A DNA stretch of 64,000 bases from WTGU01 sp965200925 (GCA_965200925.1 OZ241738.1:558001-622000); one strand, 5' to 3'; positions 8,800 through 17,819 are shown, counted from the first letter of the stretch. Notes: generated from the sequence alone by a model not told the origin. A program made the numbers and translations.

Positions 8800-9987
8800 A
8801 TGTGGAAACTGACCTTTGGCGCCGCGCTCGCGGCGGGGGTGGCCTTCGCCGGCCTCGCCGCGCCGGACGCGCGCGCGGACAGTCACGAAATGGAAGGCGT
8901 CTGGTGGCCGGCCAAGGTGGAGATCTACAACCCGGCTTGCACCGACGGCGATCCGAAGTGCTGGACCGATCCGGCCAACGCCAACCTCGAGATCGTGGAC
9001 TACGTGCCGCTCATGCCCGACGAGGTGGACGCGAAACACCACATCTGCGTGTCCTTCCCCCATCTCGTGGATTCGTACTGGGTCGGCGCGGCCTACGGCA
9101 TCATCGAGGAGGGCAAGCGCCTCGGCCAGAAGATCACCCTCATCGAGGCCGGCGGCTACGACAAGCTCGAACGGCAGATCGCGCAGGTCGAGGACTGCAT
9201 CGCCAACGGCGCCGAGATTCTCGTCCTCTCGGCGATCTCCGCCGAGGGCAACGTCAAGCAGGTCAACGAGCTTCGCGCGAAGGGGATCAAGGTGGTTGAC
9301 CTGATCAACGGGATCAACACCGAGGTCGATGCCAAGTCGCTGGAGAGCTACTACAGCATGGGCCGGATCGCCTGCAAGTGGGTCGCCGACCAGCACCCGA
9401 CCGGCAGCGGCAAGGTCAAGCTGGCGTGGTTCCCCGGACCGCCCGGTGCCAGCTGGTCGGTCGCCGGCAACGACGGCTGCCACGACGCGGTCAAGGGTAG
9501 CGACGCCGAGATCATCTCGACGAAGTGGGCCCAGACCAGCAAGGAAGCCCAGCTGTCGCTCGTCGAGAACGTGATCCAGGCGCAGACCTCCGGCGGCGAG
9601 ACCGATCTCGACTACATCGTCGGCGTGGCGCCCGCCGTCGAGGGCGGCATGGCCGCGCTCCGCGACATGGGCCTCGCGGATCAGGTCAAGCTCGTCTCCT
9701 ATTACTACACGCCCGGTATGCACCAGTTCGTCGGGCGTGGCAGCGTCGCCATGGCGCCGACCGACCAGATGATCATCCAGGCGCGGATTTCGATCGATCA
9801 GGCGGTCCGGCTCCTGGAGGGCAAGCCGTCGGCCACCGGCGGCCGGCCCGAGTTCAACGACACCGGCCGGACGATCGAGCACGTGCAGCCGGTGGCGTTC
9901 ATGGTCACGCCGGAGAACATCAAGGACTTCGACACCACGACGACTCTGGCCCCCAAGGGCTGGACGCCGGTGTTCAGCACCGACTGA
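8800..9987 (+). CDS. TorT-like periplasmic sugar-type binding protein
   Basis: A 395-residue periplasmic binding protein with a Sec signal peptide (MWKLTFGAALAAGVAFAGLA, cleavage probably after ARA near residue 26). The mature part resembles TorT, the TMAO-sensing protein: VDYVPLMPDE, ICVSFPHLVDSYWVGAAYGI and LIEAGGYDKLERQIAQVEDC. Classical TorT works with the TorS/TorR sensor pair, but here the gene is followed directly by a sugar-type ABC ATPase and permease, so it probably acts as the substrate-binding component of an importer. The ligand is unknown; a small nitrogenous compound would fit the neighbouring catabolic genes. The start is the ATG at 8800, ten bases after GGGAG. Confidence 0.8.
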   Translation: MWKLTFGAALAAGVAFAGLAAPDARADSHEMEGVWWPAKVEIYNPACTDGDPKCWTDPANANLEIVDYVPLMPDEVDAKHHICVSFPHLVDSYWVGAAYGIIEEGKRLGQKITLIEAGGYDKLERQIAQVEDCIANGAEILVLSAISAEGNVKQVNELRAKGIKVVDLINGINTEVDAKSLESYYSMGRIACKWVADQHPTGSGKVKLAWFPGPPGASWSVAGNDGCHDAVKGSDAEIISTKWAQTSKEAQLSLVENVIQAQTSGGETDLDYIVGVAPAVEGGMAALRDMGLADQVKLVSYYYTPGMHQFVGRGSVAMAPTDQMIIQARISIDQAVRLLEGKPSATGGRPEFNDTGRTIEHVQPVAFMVTPENIKDFDTTTTLAPKGWTPVFSTD

Positions 9988-10039
9988 TCGCGGCGGATCG
10001 AGCCCGAAACGAAAACGAGACCGATGGAGGCCCGCGACC

Positions 10040-11620
10040 GTGGCGGAACAACCATCGGCGGTTGCGCATGAGACGTCCCCGGAGCCTGCGGGTTCCGGGG
10101 ACATTCTCTTGAAGCTGGAGAAACTCTCCAAGCAGTTTCCGGGCACGCTCGCGCTCGACCGCGTCGATTTCGACGTGCGCGCGGGCGAGGTCCACGTCCT
10201 GTTCGGCGAGAACGGTGCCGGCAAGTCGACCCTGATCCAGGTCGTCGCCGGCGTGCACCGGCCGTCGGGCGGGACGATCCATCTCCACGGCGCGCCGACC
10301 ACGATCGGCTCGGTGCATCACGCGCGCGAGCTCGGCATCAGCGCGGTCTTCCAGGAGTTTTCCCTGGTCCCCCAACTCACCGTGGAGGAGAACCTCTTCC
10401 TCGGCTCCGAGCTCACCCGCGGCCCCCTGCTCGACAAGGCGACGCTCGCCCGGCAGGCGCGGGAGACCCTGGACCGGCTCGGGTTCCCGCTCAGGCCGCG
10501 AGACCAGGTGATGTACCTGTCGCGCGCCGAGCAGCAGATGGTGGAGATCGCCAAGGCGTTCCGCACGCGGCCCTCGATCATGATCTTCGACGAGCCCACG
10601 GCCTCGCTCACGGAGCGGGAGACCGAGCGGCTGTTCAACCTGATCGAGCAGATCAAGGCCGACGGCATCGGGATCATCTACATCACGCACCGGATGAATG
10701 AGATCAAGCGGATCGGCGACCGCATCACGGTGCTACGCGACGGCCTCCACATCGACACCCTTCCGGTCGCCGAGGCAACGGACCAGAAGCTGGTTTCGCT
10801 CATGACCGGGCGCGTGATCGAGCAGATCTTCCCGGCGATCGCGCGCAAGCCAGCCGAAACGCTGCTCGAGATCGAAGGGTTGGTCACGGCGAAGCACACC
10901 GTGAACGACGTCTCGATCGCCGTGCGGCGCGGCGAGGTCGTGGGGCTGGCGGGGCTGGTCGGCTCCGGCAAGTCCAATATCGGCCGCGCCTGTTTCGGCC
11001 TCGAACGGATCATGTCGGGCTCCATCGCCTTCGACGGGGAGGTCGTCTACGACCGGGAGCGCCACGTCAACAGGCTGGGCCCCCGCAAGATGCTCGACCG
11101 AGGCTTCTACTACCTGCCGTCGAACCGGCGGGAGGAGGGCCTCGTGATGATGCAGAACGTCCGGGAGAATGTAGCCCTGCCGTCGCTCGGCCTCTCCAAG
11201 TTCTCCAACCGCGCCTTCCTGCGCCGGGCCAGCGAGCGGAAGATCGTCCGGGACATCGCGCGCGACCTGGACCTGATGCCGCTCAACATCGAACGGGATC
11301 TCGAGCACTTTTCGGGCGGCAACCAGCAGAAGGTGCTGGTGGGGAAGTCCTTGGTGCGCGACGTCAAGCTGTTCGTCTTCGATGAGCCGACGGTCGGCGT
11401 CGACGTCGGCGCGCGTGTGGCGATCTACGAATTCATTCGCGACCTCTGCGAGGCCGGCGCGGGCATCCTGCTGATCTCCTCGGACCTGCCGGAGATCCTG
11501 CACCTCACCCATCGCGCCTATGTGATGTACCGGGGCGAGCTGCGCGCCGAGCTCGATCAAGCCGAAATTTCCGAACAAGCGGTGTTGAGCCACTTCTTCG
11601 AGAAGGAGGCCGCAGCGTGA
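10040..11620 (+). CDS. Sugar-type ABC transporter ATP-binding protein (RbsA/MglA family)
   Basis: A 526-residue protein with two fused nucleotide-binding domains, as usual in this carbohydrate-uptake family. Domain 1 has Walker A GENGAGKST, signature LSRAEQQMVEIAKA and Walker B MIFDEPTASLT. Domain 2 has GLVGSGKSN in place of Walker A, with FSGGNQQKVLVGKSL and FVFDEPTVGVD. A degenerate second site is typical of the family. The start is GTG at 10040 with GGAGG nine bases upstream. It lies between the TorT-like binding protein and the permease and should energise their uptake system. Confidence 0.92.
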   Translation: MAEQPSAVAHETSPEPAGSGDILLKLEKLSKQFPGTLALDRVDFDVRAGEVHVLFGENGAGKSTLIQVVAGVHRPSGGTIHLHGAPTTIGSVHHARELGISAVFQEFSLVPQLTVEENLFLGSELTRGPLLDKATLARQARETLDRLGFPLRPRDQVMYLSRAEQQMVEIAKAFRTRPSIMIFDEPTASLTERETERLFNLIEQIKADGIGIIYITHRMNEIKRIGDRITVLRDGLHIDTLPVAEATDQKLVSLMTGRVIEQIFPAIARKPAETLLEIEGLVTAKHTVNDVSIAVRRGEVVGLAGLVGSGKSNIGRACFGLERIMSGSIAFDGEVVYDRERHVNRLGPRKMLDRGFYYLPSNRREEGLVMMQNVRENVALPSLGLSKFSNRAFLRRASERKIVRDIARDLDLMPLNIERDLEHFSGGNQQKVLVGKSLVRDVKLFVFDEPTVGVDVGARVAIYEFIRDLCEAGAGILLISSDLPEILHLTHRAYVMYRGELRAELDQAEISEQAVLSHFFEKEAAA

Positions 11621-11636
11621 GCGGGGGAGGAAGATA

Positions 11637-12671
11637 ATGGCCGACGTCACGCGGGACCAACCGACACCGCTGGAAAGGGCGGAGCATCTGGCGACGCTCG
11701 TGTTCGTGCGCGCCGGCGTGCTGCCGTGGTTCCTGATCGTCGCGATCATCGTCTTCGCCATCACCACCGACAACTTCTTCAGCGAGCGGAATCTCATCAA
11801 CGTCGTCCGCCAGGCGACCTATCTGGTGATGGTGTCCATGGGGCAGATGGTGGTGCTGCTTACGGCGGGCCTCGATCTCTCCGTCGGCGTCATGTTCGCC
11901 ATGGTCTCGGTGATCACCTCCATGGCCATGGTCGGCATGTGGGACGGCGAGAGCGCGGCCACGGTCGCGATCATCGTGGGCTGCCTCGCCGGGCTCGGGG
12001 CCGGCACGGGAATCGGGGTGCTGAACGGCATCGGGGTGGCGGTCTTCCGGGTCCCGCCCTTCATGATGACCCTCGCCATGTCGTCCATCGTGTTCGGCAT
12101 CGCCCTCATGATCACGGGCGGGACGCCCGTCTACGGAATGCCGGACGAATTCGCGAACTTCCTCGGATACGGCATCTGGCCGGGCAAGCTGGTGCTCCCG
12201 GTCCCGGTGTGGATCACCATCGGCTTCATCATCCTGATGTACGTCTTCCTCAACTGGACGCGGATGGGGCGCTACCTCTACGCGCTCGGCGGCAACCTCA
12301 AGGCCTCGCAGCTTTCCGGCATCAGCACGCGCTTCTATCTCTTCATGGCCTATGTCGTGTGCGCCGGCATCACCACCATCGGGGCGCTCATGCTGACGGC
12401 CCGCCTCGAAAGCGGCGAGGGCAACATCGGCAAGGAATATCCCCTGCTCTCGATCGCCGCCTGCGTGATCGGCGGCGTCAGCCTGTTCGGTGGCACCGGG
12501 CGCCTGCCCAACGTCGTCCTGGGCGCGATCTTCATCATCCTCGTCCAGAACGGCATGAACCTGCTGCGCATGAGTTCCTATCTGCAAATGGTGGTGGTCG
12601 GCATCCTGCTGATCCTCGCGGTGGTTGCCGACAACTACCGGCAGAAACTGCTCCTCATGCTCAGGGACTAG
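11637..12671 (+). CDS. Sugar-type ABC transporter permease (RbsC family)
   Basis: A 344-residue integral membrane protein with about eight to ten hydrophobic segments. Family landmarks are LTAGLDLSVGVMFAM and, toward the end, GGVSLFGGTGRLPNVVLGA, typical of ribose/galactose-type permeases (BPD_transp_2). It forms the membrane channel for the TorT-like binding protein and the fused ATPase just upstream; 16 bases separate it from the ATPase gene. GGGGGAGGAAG precedes the ATG. The amidohydrolase starts eight bases after its stop, so all four genes are likely one operon. Confidence 0.92.
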   Translation: MADVTRDQPTPLERAEHLATLVFVRAGVLPWFLIVAIIVFAITTDNFFSERNLINVVRQATYLVMVSMGQMVVLLTAGLDLSVGVMFAMVSVITSMAMVGMWDGESAATVAIIVGCLAGLGAGTGIGVLNGIGVAVFRVPPFMMTLAMSSIVFGIALMITGGTPVYGMPDEFANFLGYGIWPGKLVLPVPVWITIGFIILMYVFLNWTRMGRYLYALGGNLKASQLSGISTRFYLFMAYVVCAGITTIGALMLTARLESGEGNIGKEYPLLSIAACVIGGVSLFGGTGRLPNVVLGAIFIILVQNGMNLLRMSSYLQMVVVGILLILAVVADNYRQKLLLMLRD

Positions 12672-12678
12672 CACGGCC

Positions 12679-13791
12679 ATGGCAGAGAACGGCTCCTCCT
12701 TCGTCATCTCCGGCGATTCGCACGTCATCGAGCCCGCGGACCTCTGGACCGGGCCGCTGGGCGCCCGCTACGGCGACGCCGTGCCGCGCATGGTGAGCGA
12801 ACACGCCGGCGTCAGGGCCGACCACTTCTTCACCGGCATCGAATACGTCCGCGTGGACGAGATCGTCGAGGGCGACGAGGAATTGCAGAAGAAGCTGGTC
12901 GGCTCGGGCACCGATCCCGCGATCCGCCTGGGCTGCATGGACGAGGACGGCGTCCACGGCGAGATCGTCAATTCCACCTGGATGCTCTACGCCATGCGGG
13001 CGCAGGACGACCGCCTCGTCCAGGACCTCTGCCAAGTGTTCAACGACTGGCTCGCCGAATATTGCAGCCACGCGCCGAAGCGGCTCTACGGCACTTCGAT
13101 GATCCATCTGGCGGATGTGGACTGGGCTTGTCGGGAGCTGGAACGCACCGCGAAGCGCGGCCTCAAGAGCGTTATCATCAACTGCGACGCCCGCCCCGAA
13201 TGGCCGCGCTTCCAGGATCGGCACTACGATCCCTTCTGGGCGCGGGCCCAGGAGCTGGATCAGCCGGTGACCCTCCACATCATCACCGGCAACGAGGTCG
13301 ATCCCTTCACCCTGCACGGGCCGGCGCGCATCGACATGGCGCGGCACACCATCGGCGTGCTCGCCGAGGCCGGCCCCGTGCTCGCCAACGAGTTCATCTT
13401 CGGCGGCATCCTCGACCGCTTCGAGGGCCTGAAATTGGTCCTGTCGGAATACGAAGTGTCCTGGTTGCCCTACTGGCTGTTCCGCGCCAGGCAGATCCAG
13501 AACGACTTCGGCCCGGCGCTGGACATCCCGAAGATCGCGAAGCCGGTCGAAGCCTATCTCCAGCAGATCTACCACGGGTTGATCGATGATCCCTATCTGG
13601 ACAAGGTTCTGGACGTGATCGACCCGAAGACCATCATGTGGGGCTCGGACTTCCCCCACGCGCGCTGCACCTATCCCGACACCCGGGCCGTCATCGACCG
13701 CGTGTTCGGCCATCTCGACGAACGGACGCGCCGGGACATCACCTGTGACAATTGCGCGCGCTTCTACAATTTCGATCTGCCTGACGCCTGA
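12679..13791 (+). CDS. Amidohydrolase 2 / ACMSD-like metal-dependent hydrolase
   Basis: A 370-residue TIM-barrel protein of the amidohydrolase-2 family (PF04909), which contains decarboxylases and hydrolases of aromatic breakdown products. Near the N-terminus it has SGDSHVIEPADLW, where family metal ligands sit in a related position. Later segments include VTLHIITG and IMWGSDFPHARCTYPD, the typical C-terminal Asp-containing metal motif. It is tightly linked to the transporter genes upstream and, with the Rieske and NicX-like enzymes, suggests stepwise catabolism of the imported compound. Whether it decarboxylates or hydrolyses is not decidable from sequence. Confidence 0.85.
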   Translation: MAENGSSFVISGDSHVIEPADLWTGPLGARYGDAVPRMVSEHAGVRADHFFTGIEYVRVDEIVEGDEELQKKLVGSGTDPAIRLGCMDEDGVHGEIVNSTWMLYAMRAQDDRLVQDLCQVFNDWLAEYCSHAPKRLYGTSMIHLADVDWACRELERTAKRGLKSVIINCDARPEWPRFQDRHYDPFWARAQELDQPVTLHIITGNEVDPFTLHGPARIDMARHTIGVLAEAGPVLANEFIFGGILDRFEGLKLVLSEYEVSWLPYWLFRARQIQNDFGPALDIPKIAKPVEAYLQQIYHGLIDDPYLDKVLDVIDPKTIMWGSDFPHARCTYPDTRAVIDRVFGHLDERTRRDITCDNCARFYNFDLPDA

Positions 13792-13877
13792 GCCGCGCCT
13801 TTGACGCGACGCCGGCCGAGCGGAGAAGGGAACACGGCGGCAGGGCGGACGAGCGACCGCGCGGCGGAGGACGGCGC

Positions 13878-14744
13878 GTGACGCCGGGCGCCGGCGCCCG
13901 GGCCGCGGTCCGCGCCGCCCTCGTCGGGAAGGCCGGCGGGAGGGCGCCGGACCGCCCCGCGCCGGGCGAGCCGCTGCTCACCGTCGAGAACGTCACCCTC
14001 CGCTTCGGCGGCGTCCAGGCGCTCGCCGGAGTCGGCTTCACCATCGCCAGCGGCGAAATCTGCGCCATCATCGGGCCCAACGGCGCCGGCAAGACCTCCA
14101 TGCTCAATGTCCTGAACGGTGCCTACCAGCCGACCGGCGGCGTCATCACCTTCAAGGGGCGCGTGCGCCGGCGGATGCGCCCGCGCGAGGCCGCCGCCGC
14201 CGGAATCGCGCGCACCTTTCAGAACGTCGCGCTGTTCAAGGGCATGAGCACGCTCGACAACGTCATGGCCGGGCGCAATCTCGAAATGCGGAGCAATTTC
14301 CTGGCCTGCATGTTGCCGGCGGGCCCCGCCTGGGCGGAGGAGGCGCGCCACCGCGCGGCGGCCGAGGATGTCATCCGCTTCCTCGAGATCGACTCGATCC
14401 GCGACACCCCGGTGGGGCGTCTGCCCTACGGCCTGCAAAAGCGGGTCGAACTCGCCCGCGCGCTGGCGGCGAAGCCCGATCTGCTGCTGCTCGACGAGCC
14501 CATGGCCGGGATGAACGCCGGCGAGAAGGCGGAGATGTGCCGCTTCATCCTCGATACCAAAGCGCGGTTCGGGACGACCATCGCCCTGATCGAGCACGAC
14601 ATGGGCGTCGTCATGGAGCTCTCGGACCACATCGTCGTGCTCGATTACGGCCGCAAGATCGCGGACGGAAGCCCGGGTGAAGTGCGCGCGAACCAAGCCG
14701 TGATCGACGCCTATCTCGGGGTGGTGCACGAGGGGGGCACGTGA
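13878..14744 (+). CDS. livG: Branched-chain amino acid-type ABC transporter ATPase (LivG)
   Basis: A 288-residue ATPase with Walker A GPNGAGKTS, degenerate signature LPYGLQKRVELARAL, Walker B LLLLDEPMAGM and the H-loop in IALIEHDMGVVMELSDHI. The LivG-type C-terminus ends in YLGVVHEGGT. The GTG start at 13878 is supported by GGAGG seven bases upstream and gives an N-terminal extension of about 33 residues rich in Ala and Arg before the ABC fold begins. It overlaps the permease gene start. It forms an uptake system with LivH, LivM, and the binding protein and LivF encoded beyond the toxin-antitoxin pair. The real substrate may be an amide or another organic acid rather than an amino acid. Confidence 0.9.
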   Translation: MTPGAGARAAVRAALVGKAGGRAPDRPAPGEPLLTVENVTLRFGGVQALAGVGFTIASGEICAIIGPNGAGKTSMLNVLNGAYQPTGGVITFKGRVRRRMRPREAAAAGIARTFQNVALFKGMSTLDNVMAGRNLEMRSNFLACMLPAGPAWAEEARHRAAAEDVIRFLEIDSIRDTPVGRLPYGLQKRVELARALAAKPDLLLLDEPMAGMNAGEKAEMCRFILDTKARFGTTIALIEHDMGVVMELSDHIVVLDYGRKIADGSPGEVRANQAVIDAYLGVVHEGGT

Positions 14745-15679
14745 TGGGGGCGCTCGAGGCCTTCTTCGTCGCGCCCTTCCTCGACATGATCGCCTATCCG
14801 ATGTTCTTCGGGGAGGTCGCGCTCACCGGGCTGCTGACCGGCGTCATGTATTCCCTGGTGGCGCTCGGCTTCGTCCTCATCTTCAAGGCGTCCCAGGTCT
14901 TCAACTTCGCCCAGGGCGCCATGGTGCTGTTCGCGGCGCTCACCCTCGTCGGGCTGATGGAATACGGCCTCCCGGTGTGGGCGGCGGTGCTGGCCACAGC
15001 CGCCGTCATGGTGGTGCTCGCCGTCGGCATCGAGCGCGGCGTTCTGCGCCCGCTGATCAACCAGCCGCCGATCACGCTGTTCATGGCGACCATCGGCCTG
15101 AGCTTCCTCCTCGAAGGCGCGGGCGAATGGGCATGGGGCGCCAACGTGAAGGCCCTCGACATCGGGATTCCGGACGGGCCGGTCGAGATCGCAGGGATGC
15201 TGTTGAACGAGTTCGACCTGATCGCGGCGGCGTTGGCGGCGGCGCTCGTCGCGACGCTCGCGCTCCTCTTCCAGCACACGCCGATCGGCCGCGCCCTGCG
15301 CGCCGTGGCCGACGATCCGCAGGCGGCGCTCTCCATCGGCATTTCGCTCAGGACCATCTGGATCGTCGTCTGGTCGGTCGCCGGCGTCGTCGCCATCGTG
15401 GCGGGCGTCATGTGGGGGGCCAAGAGCGGGGTGCAGTTCAGCCTGTCGCTGATCGCCCTCAAGGCCCTGCCGGTGCTGATCCTGGGCGGCCTCACCTCGG
15501 TGCCCGGTGCCATCGTCGGCGGCCTGATCATCGGCTGCGGCGAGAAGATCGCCGAGATCTACTGGGGGCCGGTGATCGGCGGCGCGATCGAGAACTGGTT
15601 CGCCTACATGATCGCCATGGTGGCGCTGCTGTTCCGGCCCCAGGGCCTGTTCGGCGAAAAGCTCATCGAGCGGGTGTGA
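14744..15679 (+). CDS. livH: Branched-chain amino acid-type ABC permease (LivH)
   Basis: A 311-residue membrane protein with about eight hydrophobic segments and the family motif FNFAQGAMVLFAALT near residue 50, then LRAVADDPQAALSIGIS. The ATG at 14744 shares a base with the livG stop (TGATG); the GTG three bases earlier is possible but sits too close to the GAGGGGGG ribosome site. It pairs with LivM to form the transmembrane channel. Confidence 0.9.
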   Translation: MGALEAFFVAPFLDMIAYPMFFGEVALTGLLTGVMYSLVALGFVLIFKASQVFNFAQGAMVLFAALTLVGLMEYGLPVWAAVLATAAVMVVLAVGIERGVLRPLINQPPITLFMATIGLSFLLEGAGEWAWGANVKALDIGIPDGPVEIAGMLLNEFDLIAAALAAALVATLALLFQHTPIGRALRAVADDPQAALSIGISLRTIWIVVWSVAGVVAIVAGVMWGAKSGVQFSLSLIALKALPVLILGGLTSVPGAIVGGLIIGCGEKIAEIYWGPVIGGAIENWFAYMIAMVALLFRPQGLFGEKLIERV

Positions 15680-15685
15680 TCGGCC

Positions 15686-16735
15686 ATGCGCGCCGCGGCT
15701 TCCGCGTTTCTCGGCTCCCTCTTCGCCAGCCGTTCGCGGGCGATCGACACGGGCTTCGTCGGCTTGGTCGCGGTGCTCGCCTTCTTCGCGGTGCCCATGG
15801 TCGCGAACGAGTACTGGCTCCAGGCCATCCTGATCCCGTTCTTGGTCTTCTCGGTGGCGGCCCTCGGCCTGAACCTGCTCACCGGCTTCGCCGGGCAGCT
15901 GTCGCTCGGTACTGGCGGCTTCATGGCAGTCGGCGCCTATGCCGCCTACAAGATGGCGACCGGCTGGCCCGAGCTCAACGTCATCGCCGTCTTCTTCCTC
16001 TCCGGTTTCTTCGCGGCCGGAGTCGGCATCCTGTTCGGGTTGCCGAGCCTGCGCATCAAGGGCTTCTATCTGGCGGTGGCGACGCTGGCCGCCCAGTTCT
16101 TCCTGATCTGGTTGTTCAACCGGGTGCCCTGGTTCTATAACCACAACCCCTCCGGCACGATCTCTGCGCCGCCGCGCACCTTCGCTGGCGTCATGGTCAC
16201 CGGCCCTGAGGCCACCGCCGAGGTGCGCTATCTCGCGGCGCTCGCCTTCGTCGCGCTCTTCGTCTTCGTCGCCCGAAATCTGGTGCGGAGCCGCTTCGGG
16301 CGTGCCTGGATGGCGGTGCGCGACATGGACGTGGCGGCGGAGATCGTCGGCATCCCGCTGCTGCGCACGAAGCTCCTCGCCTTCGCCGTGAGTTCCTATC
16401 TGTGCGGCGTCGCCGGCGCGCTCCTGGTTTTCCTCTATCTGGGGAGCGCGGAGACCCTGGCCTTCGACGTGAACGTCTCCTTCCTCGTGCTCTTCATGAT
16501 CATCGTCGGCGGCCTCGGCTCGATCGCCGGCTCGATCCTGGGCGCGGCCTTCATCACGATCGTGCCGATCTTCCTCGCCAACATTCCCTCGCTCACCGGC
16601 ATCGACATCGCCTCCGACCTCGCCAAGCACATCGAAGTGATCATCTTCGGCGGCATGATCATCCTGTTCCTGATCGTCGAGCCCCTGGGCCTCGCCCGCC
16701 TCATCCGCCTCACGCGGGAGCGGCTCGGGTTGTGA
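15686..16735 (+). CDS. livM: Branched-chain amino acid-type ABC permease (LivM)
   Basis: A 349-residue membrane protein with about ten hydrophobic segments. Typical LivM landmarks are LNLLTGFAGQLSLGTGGFMAVGAY, seen here from about residue 63, and GRAWMAVRDMDVAAEIVGI. It begins six bases after livH. In most genomes livF or the binding protein follows directly; here a toxin-antitoxin pair intervenes before the binding protein gene. Confidence 0.92.
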   Translation: MRAAASAFLGSLFASRSRAIDTGFVGLVAVLAFFAVPMVANEYWLQAILIPFLVFSVAALGLNLLTGFAGQLSLGTGGFMAVGAYAAYKMATGWPELNVIAVFFLSGFFAAGVGILFGLPSLRIKGFYLAVATLAAQFFLIWLFNRVPWFYNHNPSGTISAPPRTFAGVMVTGPEATAEVRYLAALAFVALFVFVARNLVRSRFGRAWMAVRDMDVAAEIVGIPLLRTKLLAFAVSSYLCGVAGALLVFLYLGSAETLAFDVNVSFLVLFMIIVGGLGSIAGSILGAAFITIVPIFLANIPSLTGIDIASDLAKHIEVIIFGGMIILFLIVEPLGLARLIRLTRERLGL

Positions 16736-16753
16736 GGCGTCCGCGATTCCGAC

Positions 16754-16788
16754 TTGACTCCGGCGTATCCACATTGTAACCTTGTAAC
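16754..16788 (+). promoter_or_regulatory. Putative promoter and direct-repeat operator of the toxin-antitoxin pair
   Basis: TTGACT (16754-16759), a 17-base spacer and TAACCT (16777-16782) resemble a sigma-70 promoter. Two direct copies of TTGTAAC (16774-16780 and 16782-16788) overlap the -10 region, a usual position for autoregulation by an antitoxin. The antitoxin gene starts 27 bases further on. Confidence 0.4.
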
Positions 16789-16814
16789 AAATCAACGAAC
16801 GACGAGGGGTCGCC

Positions 16815-17384
16815 ATGCCGGTCATGCGTGTTTCCGACAAGACGTGGAAGCGCCTCCAGGGATGGGCCATGCCTCTCGAGGACACGGCGGACTCGACTCT
16901 CGCCAGGGTGCTGGATGCGGCGGAGCGCCGTCGCGCGCAGACAGGAGCCTTTGCACCCTCCCGCCCGACCCGTCCCGAGCGGCCGGCGGCCGGGTCTCGG
17001 CGGGGCAAGCTTTCGCAGAAGGCGTTCCGGCAGCCCCTCCTGGAGGTTCTCCGTGACATGGGCGGGCGGGCGCATGTTCACGATCTTCGGCCGGTCATGG
17101 AGGAACGCATGAAGCCTCGCTTGCTCCCCGGCGATTTGGCGCTTCTTTCGTCGGGTGAACCGCGATGGTGGAACGCTACCCAATTCGTGCGACACGCTCT
17201 GAGGGAAGAAGGCTACCTGCGGAGTGATTCGCCGCGCGGCGTCTGGGAATTGTCGGAGAAGGGCGCCGGTTTCGTCGCAGGGCCGCGCGCGACTTTCGTC
17301 GATCACCTGCTCGCCATGCCGGATGTGGGCGAAGACGCCGATTTCAACCGCCTCCGTTCGGACCCTCGCGAGACAGGGATGTGA
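16815..17384 (+). CDS. Putative antitoxin with SeqA-N/RHH-like and Mrr-N-like winged-helix segments
   Basis: A 189-residue protein. The N-terminal stretch VSDKTWKRLQGWAMPLEDT followed by a helix (STLARVLDAAE) resembles the SeqA-N/ribbon-helix-helix type. After a basic linker, residues from about 75 to 155 (LLEVLRDMGGRAHVHDLRP to GVWELSEKG) resemble the Mrr-N winged-helix fold found in restriction-linked proteins. Its stop overlaps the start of the VapC gene by four bases (GTGA), the usual layout of an antitoxin-toxin pair. It is much longer than normal VapB antitoxins, so the role as antitoxin is inferred from position. The ATG at 16815 follows a GAGGGG ribosome site. Confidence 0.6.
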   Translation: MPVMRVSDKTWKRLQGWAMPLEDTADSTLARVLDAAERRRAQTGAFAPSRPTRPERPAAGSRRGKLSQKAFRQPLLEVLRDMGGRAHVHDLRPVMEERMKPRLLPGDLALLSSGEPRWWNATQFVRHALREEGYLRSDSPRGVWELSEKGAGFVAGPRATFVDHLLAMPDVGEDADFNRLRSDPRETGM

Positions 17385-17819
17385 GTTATCTCGCCGATAC
17401 CAACGTCGTTTCGGAGCTCCGCAAGCGCGAGCGCGCGGCGCCCTCGGTCATCAAGTGGTTCAAAGCGCGCGAACCCCGGGAACTCTTCATGAGCGTCTTG
17501 ACCGTGGGCGAGCTGCGGCACGGTGTCGAGAGGCTGCGTGTCCGCGATCCAGAAGGCGCGGCCGCCCTGGATGCATGGGTGGATGGCGTTCTCGACCGAT
17601 ACCGGGACCGCCTTCTGGCTGTCGACGCCGCGGTCGCCGAGCACTGGAGCCGGCTCGGCGTCCGCGACCCACTGCCCGACGTCGACGGGCTTCGCCGCCA
17701 CGGCGCTGGTTCACGATTTCGTCGTCGTGACACGCAACACGCGCCACGTCGCGCCGACAGGAGCGCGCTGTTTCGATCCCTTCCGATTCGATGTGACCGC
17801 GGGCGGTGCATCGTGCTAG
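17381..17819 (+). pseudogene. vapC: VapC-type PIN-domain toxin, frameshifted
   Basis: The reading begins at GTG 17381 with SYLADTNVVSELRK, the first acidic residue of a PIN ribonuclease, and continues through the second acidic site in SVLTVGELRHGVERL. Near 17690 the PIN similarity moves to another frame: there AATALVHDFVVVTRNTRH and CFDPF complete a normal VapC C-terminus and stop at 17819. In the starting frame translation would instead run on to 17869 with unrelated residues. A two-base loss or one-base gain at the DVDGL/AATAL junction explains this. The toxin is therefore probably inactive, unless this is an assembly error. Intact length would be about 140-145 residues. Confidence 0.75.

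Noticed and set aside
10921..11010. Degenerate second Walker A in the RbsA-type ATPase as an anomaly
   Set aside because: A weakened second nucleotide site is normal for sugar ABC ATPases of this family.
14711..17059. Minus-strand reading rich in Asp, His and Glu opposite the Liv permeases
   Set aside because: This composition is typical for the antisense of membrane protein genes; the plus-strand permeases are unambiguous.
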